This document shows, one piece after another, positions 1-7,710 of a stretch of 56,065 bases of DNA. The stretch covers positions 1 to 56,065 of the forward strand of contig UCBZ01000051.1 in NCBI GenBank assembly GCA_900470775.1. Reading direction: 5' to 3'. The notes below the pieces were generated by a model. That model made no database searches, was not told the origin of the DNA, and worked only from the letters and a program-made list of their open reading frames with translations. Origin of the DNA: Hyphomicrobiales bacterium. Its GTDB lineage: Bacteria; Pseudomonadota; Alphaproteobacteria; Rhizobiales; Beijerinckiaceae. Positions within the stretch are counted from its first letter, which is position 1, and every line of letters starts with the position of its first letter. The translations under genes were made by a program, and so were the position numbers.

Positions 1-168
1 ATGTCATTGTTTGCGCCCTCGGTGAGAGTGAGACGTAATGTCGTTAATTTTTTACTGGGCGGGCTGACTGCCGACGACGCCATGCGACCACGATTGCCGG
101 CGCAAGGCCGATGCTCTCCTTGAGTGCAGGTCGGTTCGTCGCTTGAGGTTAGATATAGAGGAGCAAGA

Positions 169-333
169 ATGTCGGAGCAGGCGCCACAACACATTGATGC
201 CGAGGATCTGGGTATTGCGCTGACGGGCTTCACGCTGAGCTTTATCGCGGCTATTCATCGTCAGCCCAAATGTCGGCGAACGAGATTTTGGATACACTCG
301 CAGAAGAACTTCGGACATTCGCGGATGACCTGA
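169..333 (+). CDS. Possible small hypothetical protein (54 aa)
   Basis: A short reading frame opens with ATG about six bases after a GAGGAG-type ribosome binding site, which is its best support. The first 30 residues (MSEQAPQHIDAEDLGIAL and a hydrophobic stretch) look protein-like. After about residue 32 the composition turns into Arg/Lys/Phe-rich sequence of the kind seen in out-of-frame reading, just where a better frame (270-425) begins. It could be a real small gene, or the 5' part of a gene broken by a frameshift near 265. No family recognised. Confidence 0.3.
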   Translation: MSEQAPQHIDAEDLGIALTGFTLSFIAAIHRQPKCRRTRFWIHSQKNFGHSRMT

Positions 334-425
334 AGCGCCATGGCGGCCAGTCAAGCGCCGGAGCAGACGCGTTGCGAGTGACAGCATCTATGCTGGAAGC
401 CACGTCCCCGCATCGTGAGACATGA
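270..425 (+). CDS. Small hypothetical helical protein (51 aa)
   Basis: The frame starts MSANEILDTLAEELRTFADD and runs 51 codons to TGA. It is amphipathic, rich in Leu, Ala and Glu, and looks like one helical hairpin. No clear ribosome binding site precedes the ATG, which overlaps the 169-333 frame. Translational coupling, or origin as the rear half of a frameshifted gene, are both possible. Function unknown. Confidence 0.35.
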   Translation: MSANEILDTLAEELRTFADDLKRHGGQSSAGADALRVTASMLEATSPHRET

Positions 426-472
426 CGCTCAACAACGGTACATTAAGCGTTTGATAACCATGAGGAGCCAGC

Positions 473-832
473 TTGGTCGTTTCCGTCCAAGCGAAAGCAG
501 AAGCGATGGTCCAGCTCTTCCATCCCGGTGATACGGTGATGCTCTTCTACGGCTTCTCCGATCGACGCAGCTCCGGAATGTACCGGGTCGTGCGCGCTTT
601 GCCAGCGTCGGACCAGGGCGAGTGGCAATATCAGGTGCGTGGCCCCGAAGGCTACGACCGCGTTATAGGTGAAGGGCAAATCCGCGTTCGGGTGGGTGAC
701 GGTAACGCGCATGCGGCAACAGAGGCTGGAAGCCAGAAGCGGCGGGAGCCGGGGTATTGGCCGCCTGCTCGAACTGCTTCGGTGACTCTCGCCCGGCCTG
801 CAAGCTTCGCATCTCTGCGTGCAGCCGAATAA
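473..832 (+). CDS. Conserved small hypothetical protein (119 aa)
   Basis: The core reads FHPGDTVMLFYG, then GMYRVVRALPA, then QYQVRGPEGYDRVIGEGQIRV. This is a pattern I associate with small beta-rich hypothetical proteins of Hyphomicrobiales (a flexible-range memory of the pattern, not a named family). The TTG at 473 has a GAGGAG site a few bases upstream; ATG at 506 is an alternative start that would keep the whole core. The last 45 residues are low-complexity Arg/Ala/Pro and may be a degraded tail. No function is assigned. DNA from 833 to 994 holds nothing I can support. Confidence 0.55.
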   Translation: MVVSVQAKAEAMVQLFHPGDTVMLFYGFSDRRSSGMYRVVRALPASDQGEWQYQVRGPEGYDRVIGEGQIRVRVGDGNAHAATEAGSQKRREPGYWPPARTASVTLARPASFASLRAAE

Positions 833-994
833 CGATCGGTAGGACCAATGGCGTTGGCCGCCGGGCCGACTTTAGGAACGGCATCGCCAAGTTCGAATCT
901 TTGAGACCTCGAACTTTTCAGGCCAATCGCGGACCCCGTAGTCCCTCATCGAGATTGACCCGAGCCGCCTTCGCGCTCCCTTTTTGGATGTTCG

Positions 995-1438
995 CTAGAC
1001 ATCAGGCCCGTGGCTGTCTCGGCCACGCATAATGTTTCGCAGACGCTCGGAGGTGAGGATGGCGGCTGCCGCAGTTGCGGCGCCTGCGACCGCCGCCGCG
1101 GCCGCCATCACTCCATTCCAGCGAATTGGAGATCTGAACGGGGGGTTACTGAAGGGCGAAGAAGCCTTGGCAGCCGCGCTGACGACGGCTGGCCGATATT
1201 TGAGATAAAAGGCGGCACACACGTTAATGACGGCTGCTAAGAGCAGCGCGCCGGCTATGGCCAGGCTGGCCGCGACGCCGCCATAGCGAAGCATCAGCAG
1301 CGAGTGAACGGCGTTGAGGGCATAGCCGGCGGAAAAAATGACGATCAAGCCGGCGACCGCCATCAGCGCATAGGCAGACAGCTTTTGCTTCAGCGCGGCC
1401 ACGAGCGGCGCAACCAGGCCAATGACGACAGGGCCCAC
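995..1438 (-). CDS. Small membrane protein with two predicted TM helices (147 aa)
   Basis: Residues about 20-45 and 52-80 form two strong hydrophobic helices (AYALMAVAGLIVIFSAGYAL, then LAIAGALLLAAVINVCAAF). A short linker and an Ala-rich third helix around 110-130 follow, then a basic tail. The layout resembles the phage-holin-like superfamily-3 membrane proteins that sit beside DUF883 and YihY genes in Hyphomicrobiales. The GTG start lies three bases after the stop of the DUF883-like gene, so the two are probably co-translated. It would therefore fall under the EcfG-type promoter at 1760-1784. The exact role is unknown. Confidence 0.6.
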   Translation of the reverse strand: MGPVVIGLVAPLVAALKQKLSAYALMAVAGLIVIFSAGYALNAVHSLLMLRYGGVAASLAIAGALLLAAVINVCAAFYLKYRPAVVSAAAKASSPFSNPPFRSPIRWNGVMAAAAAVAGAATAAAAILTSERLRNIMRGRDSHGPDV

Positions 1439-1441
1439 GGC

Positions 1442-1699
1442 TTATCTCGCTGCCCAAAAGCCAAGGACAACGCCTGCGGCTGCCGCCCAACCAAGCGCGC
1501 GCATCGGCCTCGCCCGGATCTCGTCAATGATCAGTCGCTGCAGCTCGCTTGCACGTTCGGCAGCAGCATCCGTCATTTGGTCGGTATCGACACCGTAGTT
1601 CTTCAATCGAGCGGCAACATTCCCGCTGCCACCTTCTCCGGAGGAGTCGCTGCCGCCGATATCCGCGTTTTGCGACATGGCTTTGAATCCGTTTTCCAT
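1442..1699 (-). CDS. DUF883/ElaB-like membrane-anchored protein (85 aa)
   Basis: The N-terminal half is hydrophilic (Gly/Ser/Asn-rich) and the middle is helical (MTDAAAERASELQRLIIDE). It ends in IRARPMRALGWAAAAGVVLGF, the Arg-Pro motif plus single C-terminal TM segment typical of the ElaB/YqjD/DUF883 group. Members of that group are stationary-phase or stress proteins that sit on the inner membrane and some bind ribosomes. I chose ATG at 1699 because GGAGG lies eight bases upstream; a longer frame to 1798 has no such support. An EcfG-type promoter lies 61 bp upstream, which fits stress induction. Confidence 0.72.
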   Translation of the reverse strand: MENGFKAMSQNADIGGSDSSGEGGSGNVAARLKNYGVDTDQMTDAAAERASELQRLIIDEIRARPMRALGWAAAAGVVLGFWAAR

Positions 1700-1759
1700 T
1701 GGGCGATCCTCCGTTTTTGAAATTCGGTTTCGCGGCGCACCGCGACTGGGTGGCCATTC

Positions 1760-1784
1760 AACGGAGAAGATCGAAGGCTGTTCC
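1760..1784 (-). promoter_or_regulatory. EcfG-type general stress promoter
   Basis: On the minus strand GGAAC is followed by 17 bases ending in C, then GTT. This matches the EcfG consensus GGAAC-N16/17-CGTT. It lies 61 bp before the DUF883-like start codon at 1699 and points toward it. Confidence 0.7.
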
Positions 1785-1869
1785 AGGACCGGCGCCACAT
1801 ATCATCGAGAATGCTCAGATACTCGTTTGGCTTGGAGATTCGTACACCTAGGCGTGTGAACCTCCCGCA

Positions 1870-2433
1870 TCAGCCTTTGCGATCTGCAGCATCAGCGCCT
1901 CGCATTCCGACGGGCATAGGCGGCCCCTTTGTCGTGTCGCGATCGGTCTGTCGTTCGGCTTCAGAATTGAGTTCCGCGCCGACGAGAACGATGGTTGCGG
2001 AAAGCCACATCCATGTCAGCAATCCAATGACGGCACCAACCGTGCCGTAGGTCTTGTTGTAGTCCTCGAAGTTAGCGACATACCAAGAGAACAGGAGCGA
2101 GGCGACGAGCCAGCCCACAGCCGCCAGCAGCGCGCCGGGGCTGACCCAGCTCCACTGCGCTTCGTCGCGGCTGGGCCCATAGCGATATAGAACCGACAGG
2201 CCCAGCAATAGAACGGCAACCCGCACTGGCCATCGGCCGACCGCGATAAGCCACGCCTCGTATCGATTCAGTTCGGCGAGTTCGATGTCGGCATGCTCCG
2301 CGCTCGAAGTTACCCTTGCGACGTTTGCGACATCTGCGACGTTTACGCTCGTCTCACCACCAACTGTCGCAGTTGTCGCAACTGTCGCAGGGGGGCCCCC
2401 GCTAACGAGAGCGTAAAACGGGCGATATGCCAT
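1870..2433 (-). pseudogene. Chimeric ORF: island protein N-terminus fused to C-terminal half of YihY/BrkB
   Basis: Residues 1 to about 60 belong to the island: MAYRPFYALVSGG, then a run of PATVAT/TVGG repeats, as seen in small genes placed directly after DUF3987 genes. Its ATG overlaps the DUF3987 stop (TGATG). From about residue 62 it becomes the C-terminal half of a YihY/BrkB membrane protein: GRWP, LLYRYGPSR, WVSPGALLAAVGW, SWYVANFEDYNKTYGT, LLTWMWLS and VGAELNSE. The same blocks occur in the full-length YihY at 34672-35718. The first four of the six YihY TM helices are missing, so it is not a working YihY. The junction is near 2253. It reads as a scar of deletion or recombination at the left edge of the element. 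Confidence 0.72.
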
Positions 2434-3965
2434 CAATCGCCCTCCCCACGAAGTAGGAGACGGCGAGGCCTGCCGACGATCTCGGAAAGCCAACCATGGG
2501 CCACCAGAATGGCAACGGCATCATCCGCCGCCGCCTTGGTCCGCGTCTGTCCCGGCCCCAGCCGCAAGATGTCCCGGAACACTGTCTCCATCTGGCCGCT
2601 CGCCCGCAGCCAATCGAGTAGGACCTGAGCCCGCAGCAGTTTGGGGTCGAGCCGAGAAGCGTGAGCGAGACGCAGTGCTTCCCGCAGATACCAATCGGCG
2701 AGATCGATCCCACACCGCATCGAAGCCAAGCCGATTTGGTCCGTCTCGCCTTTCTCGACCGCAGCGATGACGGCGGCAATACGAGCGGCGTTCTCCGCAG
2801 CCTTGGCCGCAACATCACGGATGGCATTGAGTTCGCCGTCGGGGCCGCATTCGGATTCAACGTGGTTGAAGAATCCGATCCATTCCGCCTCAGCCTCGGG
2901 GGACATGATCAGCGTGATCGGGTCAAGTTCGTTGGGGCCGCCGGGCAAGGCGCGGGCCGGCCTCTCCAGCAAGGCCAGGATCCGCTTTCCATAATCCGAG
3001 ATGGCGTGCTCTTGATCTAAGCTGGCTGTCCTGTAGAGCCGCTGACCGGCAATCGACTGCGGCGCCGCCAGCAGAACTCGTGAAAGGAGGCCTTGGTCAC
3101 GGAGAGTTCTGTCCGAGAGGAAGCCTGCCGCCGCGTCGGGTTGGACCATCAAATGCGCCGCGAGCCGCCGACCCGAAAGAAGCGTAATGCCGTCACCGGC
3201 ACGGATGCGGACGGCACCATTGCCATCCCAGAGACCCGACAGCATCGCGGCGGTGCGAAGACGGTTGGCGTCGTCCATGCCGTGGCCGGCGGTGAATTGC
3301 CCGCCCTCGGCGGAGAAGACGCCGAGGGCGCCATGCATGTGGCTCCAGTTCTTCGTAAGGCCGTCCGGCGTGATATCCCCGGACGTCAGGATCGGGGAAA
3401 GCGGGCGGCGCGGTTCGTCGCCAAGATCGGCAAGGCGATCGCGGCGTTCGGCATGGTCGATCTTCGTATCGTTCTCGATTTTGCGCTTCGTGGCTGCCCA
3501 CGCCGCGAAGTCGATCTTCCAATCTCGAAATAAGATCTCGTGGTCTTCCCGAAGGCGCTTTTCGTGCGTCCGCACAGGCCAATTCGATTCGTTATCCGCA
3601 CTCGATTTCCTATCCCCCGATGCGGCGATGGTGACGAGGAACAAGCTGCACGGCCGGACCTGGCCGTAAGGCAACCGAACGTCGTAGTGCGCCTGCGCCG
3701 CGAGCGCAGCCGTGCCGAGAACAGACTGCGCGGCAAGCTCGATCGGCGCCTGGACCTTCGCCGAGATCGCCTCAGCCGCTTGCCGAAGACAGGGTCCAAG
3801 GCTGGCGACAGGATAGGGTGCAGCAGCGGCGAGCTGCGGGAACAGTGGCAGCGGCCGGTCAGAATATTGCCTGCGGGCGACACCGCTTTGGTTGAGGAGG
3901 AGTGCCGGCGCAAATTGCGCCGGCTTGAGGGTGAGGTTGCTTAGGTCGATCGGATCGAAGGCCAT
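2433..3965 (-). CDS. DUF3987 family protein (510 aa)
   Basis: This large protein of integrative elements belongs to the DUF3987 (YfjI-like) family, generally regarded as P-loop or primase-associated replication proteins. Residues about 65-120 hold the typical opening (AQSVLGTAALAAQAHYDVRLP). They are followed by a P-loop-like IAASGDRKSSADNE, where GDRKSS replaces the standard GxxGKS. Further family blocks are the SGDITPDGLTKNW region, GVFSAEGGQF, LWDGNGAVRIRAGDG and GRRLAAHLMVQP. Length is normal for the family. ATG overlaps the upstream stop by ATGA, so translation is coupled. It presumably supports element replication, but no substrate can be read from the sequence. Confidence 0.8.
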   Translation of the reverse strand: MAFDPIDLSNLTLKPAQFAPALLLNQSGVARRQYSDRPLPLFPQLAAAAPYPVASLGPCLRQAAEAISAKVQAPIELAAQSVLGTAALAAQAHYDVRLPYGQVRPCSLFLVTIAASGDRKSSADNESNWPVRTHEKRLREDHEILFRDWKIDFAAWAATKRKIENDTKIDHAERRDRLADLGDEPRRPLSPILTSGDITPDGLTKNWSHMHGALGVFSAEGGQFTAGHGMDDANRLRTAAMLSGLWDGNGAVRIRAGDGITLLSGRRLAAHLMVQPDAAAGFLSDRTLRDQGLLSRVLLAAPQSIAGQRLYRTASLDQEHAISDYGKRILALLERPARALPGGPNELDPITLIMSPEAEAEWIGFFNHVESECGPDGELNAIRDVAAKAAENAARIAAVIAAVEKGETDQIGLASMRCGIDLADWYLREALRLAHASRLDPKLLRAQVLLDWLRASGQMETVFRDILRLGPGQTRTKAAADDAVAILVAHGWLSEIVGRPRRLLLRGEGD

Positions 3966-4204
3966 CAGCGGGCGCTCCCCTTGCTATCGGCGAGCGCGCC
4001 CAGATCATTGACGACGCCTGCAACGGCCTTGGCGCGGGCAATCATGCAGGCGAGGGAATAGCGGAAGCCGGCGTTGTCGCCGACCTCCAGGAAGTCGCGC
4101 GCCATCGTGGCGTTCATGGCGAGGAGCGACAAATGCTCGGAGAGGAACGCGTCGGGATCGAAAGCCGACGCCCGCTGCTGGTTGTCCTGGACGGCGCTCT
4201 GCAT
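3965..4204 (-). CDS. Small island protein (79 aa), function unknown
   Basis: The sequence is hydrophilic and helical (FDPDAFLSEHLSLLAMNATM, then FRYSLACMIARAKAVAGVVN). Its ATG overlaps the stop of the 64-aa gene upstream (ATGA), and its own stop overlaps the DUF3987 ATG in the same way. It is therefore one link in a tightly coupled translation chain. No domain recognised. Confidence 0.65.
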   Translation of the reverse strand: MQSAVQDNQQRASAFDPDAFLSEHLSLLAMNATMARDFLEVGDNAGFRYSLACMIARAKAVAGVVNDLGALADSKGSAR

Positions 4205-4398
4205 CAGCGCACCGCCTGCGGGCCGAGACCCGCGAGATCGGCGACCAGTGCCGCGACGTGCAACGGGTAGCCAAAACGCTGCTGGAGGCGATTGATCGCG
4301 AAGGTGGCTGTGATATGCTCGCCAGACGTTCCTGCCAGGGAAACTGCCTTCGCGAGCCCGGCGCCCACCAGCGCCGGGTTTGCTGTTTGTGCCTGCAT
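4204..4398 (-). CDS. Small island protein (64 aa), function unknown
   Basis: The frame starts MQAQTANPALVGAGLAKAVSL and runs to a stop that overlaps the next gene start by ATGA. It starts only four bases after the stop of the HTH gene, so it is part of the same transcript. The middle (ATFAINRLQQRFGYPLHVAALVA) is helical. No family recognised. Confidence 0.6.
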   Translation of the reverse strand: MQAQTANPALVGAGLAKAVSLAGTSGEHITATFAINRLQQRFGYPLHVAALVADLAGLGPQAVR

Positions 4399-4402
4399 CA
4401 GA

Positions 4403-4615
4403 TCACGCGGCCTCCTGCTTGGAGGAAGCTTCGAGCGAACGGATGTAGCGCTCGACCTCGGAGGCGCGGATGAAGGTGCGGCGGCCGTTGCGGACGATGG
4501 TAAGGCGACCGGCGGCAACTTCGGCATATCCCTTGGTGAGGCGCGCGCCGATCATGGGCAGCGCGTCCCTGAAAGGGATGAGCGGGTCTACGGGGTTAAG
4601 GTTGGGAGACTGCAT
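4403..4615 (-). CDS. Excisionase/AlpA-like helix-turn-helix protein (70 aa)
   Basis: Residues 14-60 fit a MerR/AlpA-type winged helix used by excisionases and element regulators: FRDALPMIGARLTKGYAEVA, then RLTIVRNGRRTFIRASEVERYI. The pattern of a small HTH, a glycine-rich turn and a final xxVxRYI helix is characteristic. A GAGGA ribosome binding site precedes the ATG. The likely role is directionality of excision or control of the element genes downstream; that role is inferred. Confidence 0.72.
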   Translation of the reverse strand: MQSPNLNPVDPLIPFRDALPMIGARLTKGYAEVAAGRLTIVRNGRRTFIRASEVERYIRSLEASSKQEAA

Positions 4616-4708
4616 GTGGTCCTCACATCGCTTGCATTCGGGTGAATGCTGGTGGCGGTGTGGGGAGAATGGCGACGCGCCGGCAGCCGGTCGAAACGGT
4701 GCGAGAAT

Positions 4709-5425
4709 CTATTTTCCGTGTTCTTTTGCACCATTCCTGGCCCGTGGCCGTCGTTTGTCTTTCGTGATGCCGGCCGCAATTGTCTCCGCCGAGTAGTCTC
4801 CGAGGCCTAGTTCCTTCAATGCCGCTTGGGCGTACCTGACAAACGGCCCGCCGGCTTCTTGGGCGCCGGGCCCCGGCTTCGAGCGGCTTCGCTTACCTGC
4901 GGCATCGAGAGGATTGCCCAACAGCGCGTTGCAACTTCTACGAATGGGACCCACGACTAGTTCGATCGCGTGGCTCAAGTCGGACTTCCAAAGTGGCTCG
5001 CCATTGAATTTCCGCGATGCGTCATTACCCGCAGTGGCCAGATGGGAAAGGCCTTCGATGGTCTCCAAATAGGTCGCCTGCGGGCCGTCAGTCCACCCGC
5101 CATAGTGCGAGGGGAACGACTTCGAAAGCTGCCCGGCCAACCATTCGCCATCCTGCGTCGTAAGCGCTTCGAGCAGATCCTTTGCCGCCGCCGCAACTTT
5201 TTGCAGCCTTTTCGGACGCGCCGACCAGATGGATTTCGAGCGAGCCTCGGCGAGCACGTTCACACGGATGGTATAAGTTACGCTGTCCGGGTCCAGTATC
5301 TCCCGCAAGAGTGACGTGTCCGATTGGGCGGGCAGCGGGCGGCCGAGCGCTTCAAGAATCCGGTCAACGGCCTCTTGCAGCTCCCTCGCTTTCTTTACCT
5401 CTCTCGTTTCCTCCTTTTCCTTCAT
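4709..5425 (-). CDS. Island hypothetical protein (238 aa)
   Basis: The start chosen is ATG at 5425 (MKEKEETREVKKARELQEAV), because it overlaps the integrase stop by ATGA; a longer frame would run inside the integrase. The N-terminal 35 residues are highly charged and likely helical. The rest is mixed, with no signal peptide, TM segment or motif that I recognise, and the C-terminus is basic (ITKDKRRPRARNGAKEHGK). It is coupled to the integrase, so it may act in mobility or be cargo. Confidence 0.65.
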   Translation of the reverse strand: MKEKEETREVKKARELQEAVDRILEALGRPLPAQSDTSLLREILDPDSVTYTIRVNVLAEARSKSIWSARPKRLQKVAAAAKDLLEALTTQDGEWLAGQLSKSFPSHYGGWTDGPQATYLETIEGLSHLATAGNDASRKFNGEPLWKSDLSHAIELVVGPIRRSCNALLGNPLDAAGKRSRSKPGPGAQEAGGPFVRYAQAALKELGLGDYSAETIAAGITKDKRRPRARNGAKEHGK

Positions 5426-6648
5426 GATCGGGCGGCCCCCGACTTCATTGAAAGGACCGTCGCGCCTGTACGGAGTGTGTCGAGATGATCGGCCCACCAC
5501 TGAGCCATCTTGACCCGCTCGTCCCAATACTGACCACGCGCATAGGCACGGCGGACCTCGTCCTCATCCTGATGCGCTAGTGCGCGCTCGATTGTGTCGC
5601 TCGACCACAAGCCAGATTCGTTCAGCATTGTGCTCGCGGCGGCGCGAAACCCGTGGCTAGTCATCTCAGCCTGAGAAAACCCCATCCGGCGCAGCGCCGC
5701 GTTCATCGTGTTTTCGCTGATCGGCCGCCGCGTTGTGCGCAGGGAGGGAAATAGCAGACTGCCTTCCCCTGTTTCCCTATGAAGCTCTTTCAAAATGGCC
5801 AGCGCCTGTGCCGGCAGGGGCACCCGATGGTCTTTGCGCATCTTTGTTCGCTTGGCAGGGATGAGCCAGGACGCGGCAGCGAAATCGAACTCGTCCCATT
5901 CGGAGAGGCGAAGTTCGCCGGGCCGAGGGAATAAGAGCGCCATCAGCCGCAGCGCTGCCTTGGTCGTGGGCTGGCCATCGAAGCCGTCGATTGCTCGCAG
6001 GAGCGCGCCAAACTCTTTGGGTGAGGTTATAGCCGCCCGATGCGTGACCTTCGGCACGATCAGAGCGCCCCGCAGTGCAAAGGTCGGATCGTTCTCGGCA
6101 CGAGCCGTCGCGATGGCATAGCGGAAGACCTGACCGATGGCTGTCCGCAGACTTTTCGCGGATTCATGCCGCCCGCGCGCTTCAACTTTGCGGAGCGAAG
6201 CCAGTATCTCGGCAGCGCTTATCTCGGTAATGGGGCGCGTCCCCAGCGCCGGGCGGGCGAGATCCAGAAGCCACCGGGCCTTCTCCATGGTGGCAGGCGC
6301 CCGGCCTTCCTTTTCTTTCTTGTCCATCAGCTCGTCGGCGATCAGGCCGAACGTGTTGGCTCGGCTCGTCGCCTGTGTGATTTTATGAAGCCGCTTCTGC
6401 TCCGAAGGATCGAGGCCATCGCGAAGCTGGGCCTTTGCCGCTTCCCGCCGAGCGCGAGCGCCACGAAGGTCGATCTCAGGATAGGGGCCGATCGAGAGCT
6501 TCTTCTGCTTCCCGCCGAATCGGTAGGCGAGACGCCAGAGCTTTGCACCGGTGGGCATGACCCAAAGCTGGAGACCTTCGCCGTCAGACAGCTTGACGAC
6601 CGAGGCCGAAGCCTTGGCGTTCCTGATCGTGGTGTCTGTCAGAGGCAT
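5422..6648 (-). CDS. Tyrosine recombinase/integrase with DUF4102 arm domain (408 aa)
   Basis: Site-specific integrase of the P4/CP4 type. Residues 1-90 are the DUF4102 arm-binding domain (TDTTIRNAKAS, KLSDGEGLQLWV, GPYPEIDLRGARARR). Residues about 100-190 are the core-binding domain. The catalytic domain shows the Arg of FPRPGELRLSEW, a Lys around AKRTKMRKDHRV, the H-x-x-R box TSHGFRAAAS, the His of ERALAHQ, and the Tyr nucleophile in the RRAYARGQYW region. The start at 6648 keeps the standard MPLTDT opening and follows a GAGG site. It lies next to the 3' end of tRNA-Ala, its likely target. Confidence 0.9.
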   Translation of the reverse strand: MPLTDTTIRNAKASASVVKLSDGEGLQLWVMPTGAKLWRLAYRFGGKQKKLSIGPYPEIDLRGARARREAAKAQLRDGLDPSEQKRLHKITQATSRANTFGLIADELMDKKEKEGRAPATMEKARWLLDLARPALGTRPITEISAAEILASLRKVEARGRHESAKSLRTAIGQVFRYAIATARAENDPTFALRGALIVPKVTHRAAITSPKEFGALLRAIDGFDGQPTTKAALRLMALLFPRPGELRLSEWDEFDFAAASWLIPAKRTKMRKDHRVPLPAQALAILKELHRETGEGSLLFPSLRTTRRPISENTMNAALRRMGFSQAEMTSHGFRAAASTMLNESGLWSSDTIERALAHQDEDEVRRAYARGQYWDERVKMAQWWADHLDTLRTGATVLSMKSGAARS

Positions 6649-6756
6649 ATGTTGGCCTCGCGCTTGTTGGCCTTCGGCTGAGGACAACAGCAAGGCCAAC
6701 ATTCGTCGCGGCTGTCAACGGCGGCACGCGACCGCCAACGAAGCCCAAAGACGAGA

Positions 6757-6780
6757 AAACCGGCCATTGCGGGCCGGTTT
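6757..6780 (-). terminator. Rho-independent terminator of tRNA-Ala
   Basis: A 9-bp stem (AAACCGGCC with GGCCGGTTT), a 6-base loop and a short T-run on the minus strand, 33 bp after the tRNA 3' end. It lies on the element side of the junction. Confidence 0.65.
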
Positions 6781-6812
6781 GGGTCGTCAGCGAATGTCGG
6801 TGAAAGTGAGTT

Positions 6813-6888
<76 letters not shown>

Positions 6889-7082
6889 ACGTCTCAACCA
6901 GCTGAACTTTGGGGGTCAGCCGGGGTCTTTCAGGCTCCAATCCGCTCGCCATCCGGCGAGGGCGGGATCGGCACCCGGTCGCCGCGTCAGCGGCGAAGCG
7001 CTCTATAGGCGGGAGCGGCGGAAGACTCAAGCGCCGATTGTCGCCTGATCGTCATTCTCTTGCGGCCCGCCTCCGGGAAGAG

Positions 7083-7484
7083 TCAGACGTCCTCGTCGCC
7101 CTCGATGTCGCCATCGATCAGGTCGGCGACGTCATCGTCGCCTTCCTCGTCCTCTTCGAGGAAGGTGTCGTCATCGGGCGCGACATCGTCTTCGACCTCG
7201 ATGTCGTCCTCGCTGGTGACGACGGCTTCCTTCTCGCTCGCCTCGGCATCGGCCTCGTCGAGCGAGACGAGCTCGACCGCCTCGTCGGCGGCCTCGACCT
7301 CATCCTCGTCATCGGCGGGCTTGGCCGCGGCCACGGCTGCAGACGCCTTGGCCTGCGGCTCGAAGACCGAACGCGGATAGGATTGTCCCGTGTAAGGCGA
7401 GACGATCGGGTCCTTGTTTAGGTCGTAGAATTTGCGGCCCGTGACCGGGTCAACGCGCTTCGTTCCAAGTTCCGGTTTCGCCAC
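7083..7484 (-). CDS. TIGR02300 (FYDLN acid) family protein (133 aa)
   Basis: The first 50 residues are the conserved block of this alphaproteobacterial family: AKPELGTKRVDPVTGRKFYD, followed by LNKDPIVSPYTGQSYP. The remaining 80 residues are almost wholly acidic (Asp/Glu runs with Ala and Val), as is normal for members. The function of the family is unknown. It often sits beside this tRNA and aroA in Hyphomicrobiales, so the order here looks native. DNA between the tRNA and this gene (6889-7082) shows no further gene. Confidence 0.9.
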   Translation of the reverse strand: MAKPELGTKRVDPVTGRKFYDLNKDPIVSPYTGQSYPRSVFEPQAKASAAVAAAKPADDEDEVEAADEAVELVSLDEADAEASEKEAVVTSEDDIEVEDDVAPDDDTFLEEDEEGDDDVADLIDGDIEGDEDV

Positions 7485-7710
7485 TGCGTCGGACCTTCAA
7501 TCATTCATGTTCTGAAAAGCAGGCGCGTCCGTTAGTCGGGGCAGACGGCCCTGTCAAATGCTCATTTCACGCAGGCACGCCGCGCACCGACGGCAGAAGC
7601 CCATTTCGGCGGCCCTGCATACGGCCCGGCGCCCGCAACCCGGACGTGACGCATGACCGGGGCGCGTGCTAGGGCACGCCATTCCCGATCGACCAGCCGG
7701 CAGAAACCCC

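Larger units (their letters stand above)
2253..6812. mobile_element. Integrated genetic element at tRNA-Ala(GGC), left end lost
   Basis: A 408-aa tyrosine integrase lies next to the 3' end of a tRNA gene, the usual arrangement for tRNA-targeted elements. Between the tRNA and about 2253 lie only accessory genes, all on one strand and several with overlapping stop/start codons: integrase, a hypothetical gene, an HTH protein, two tiny genes, DUF3987 and the start of a repeat-rich gene. I searched for a second copy of the tRNA 3' end to the left and saw none in the window. The left border is instead an in-frame fusion to a yihY fragment. The right border is the tRNA 3' end (6813). Confidence 0.7.

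Noticed and set aside
1..2500. Left attachment site as a copy of the tRNA-Ala 3' end
   Set aside because: No stretch resembling the T-arm/acceptor sequence was seen in the left part of the window.
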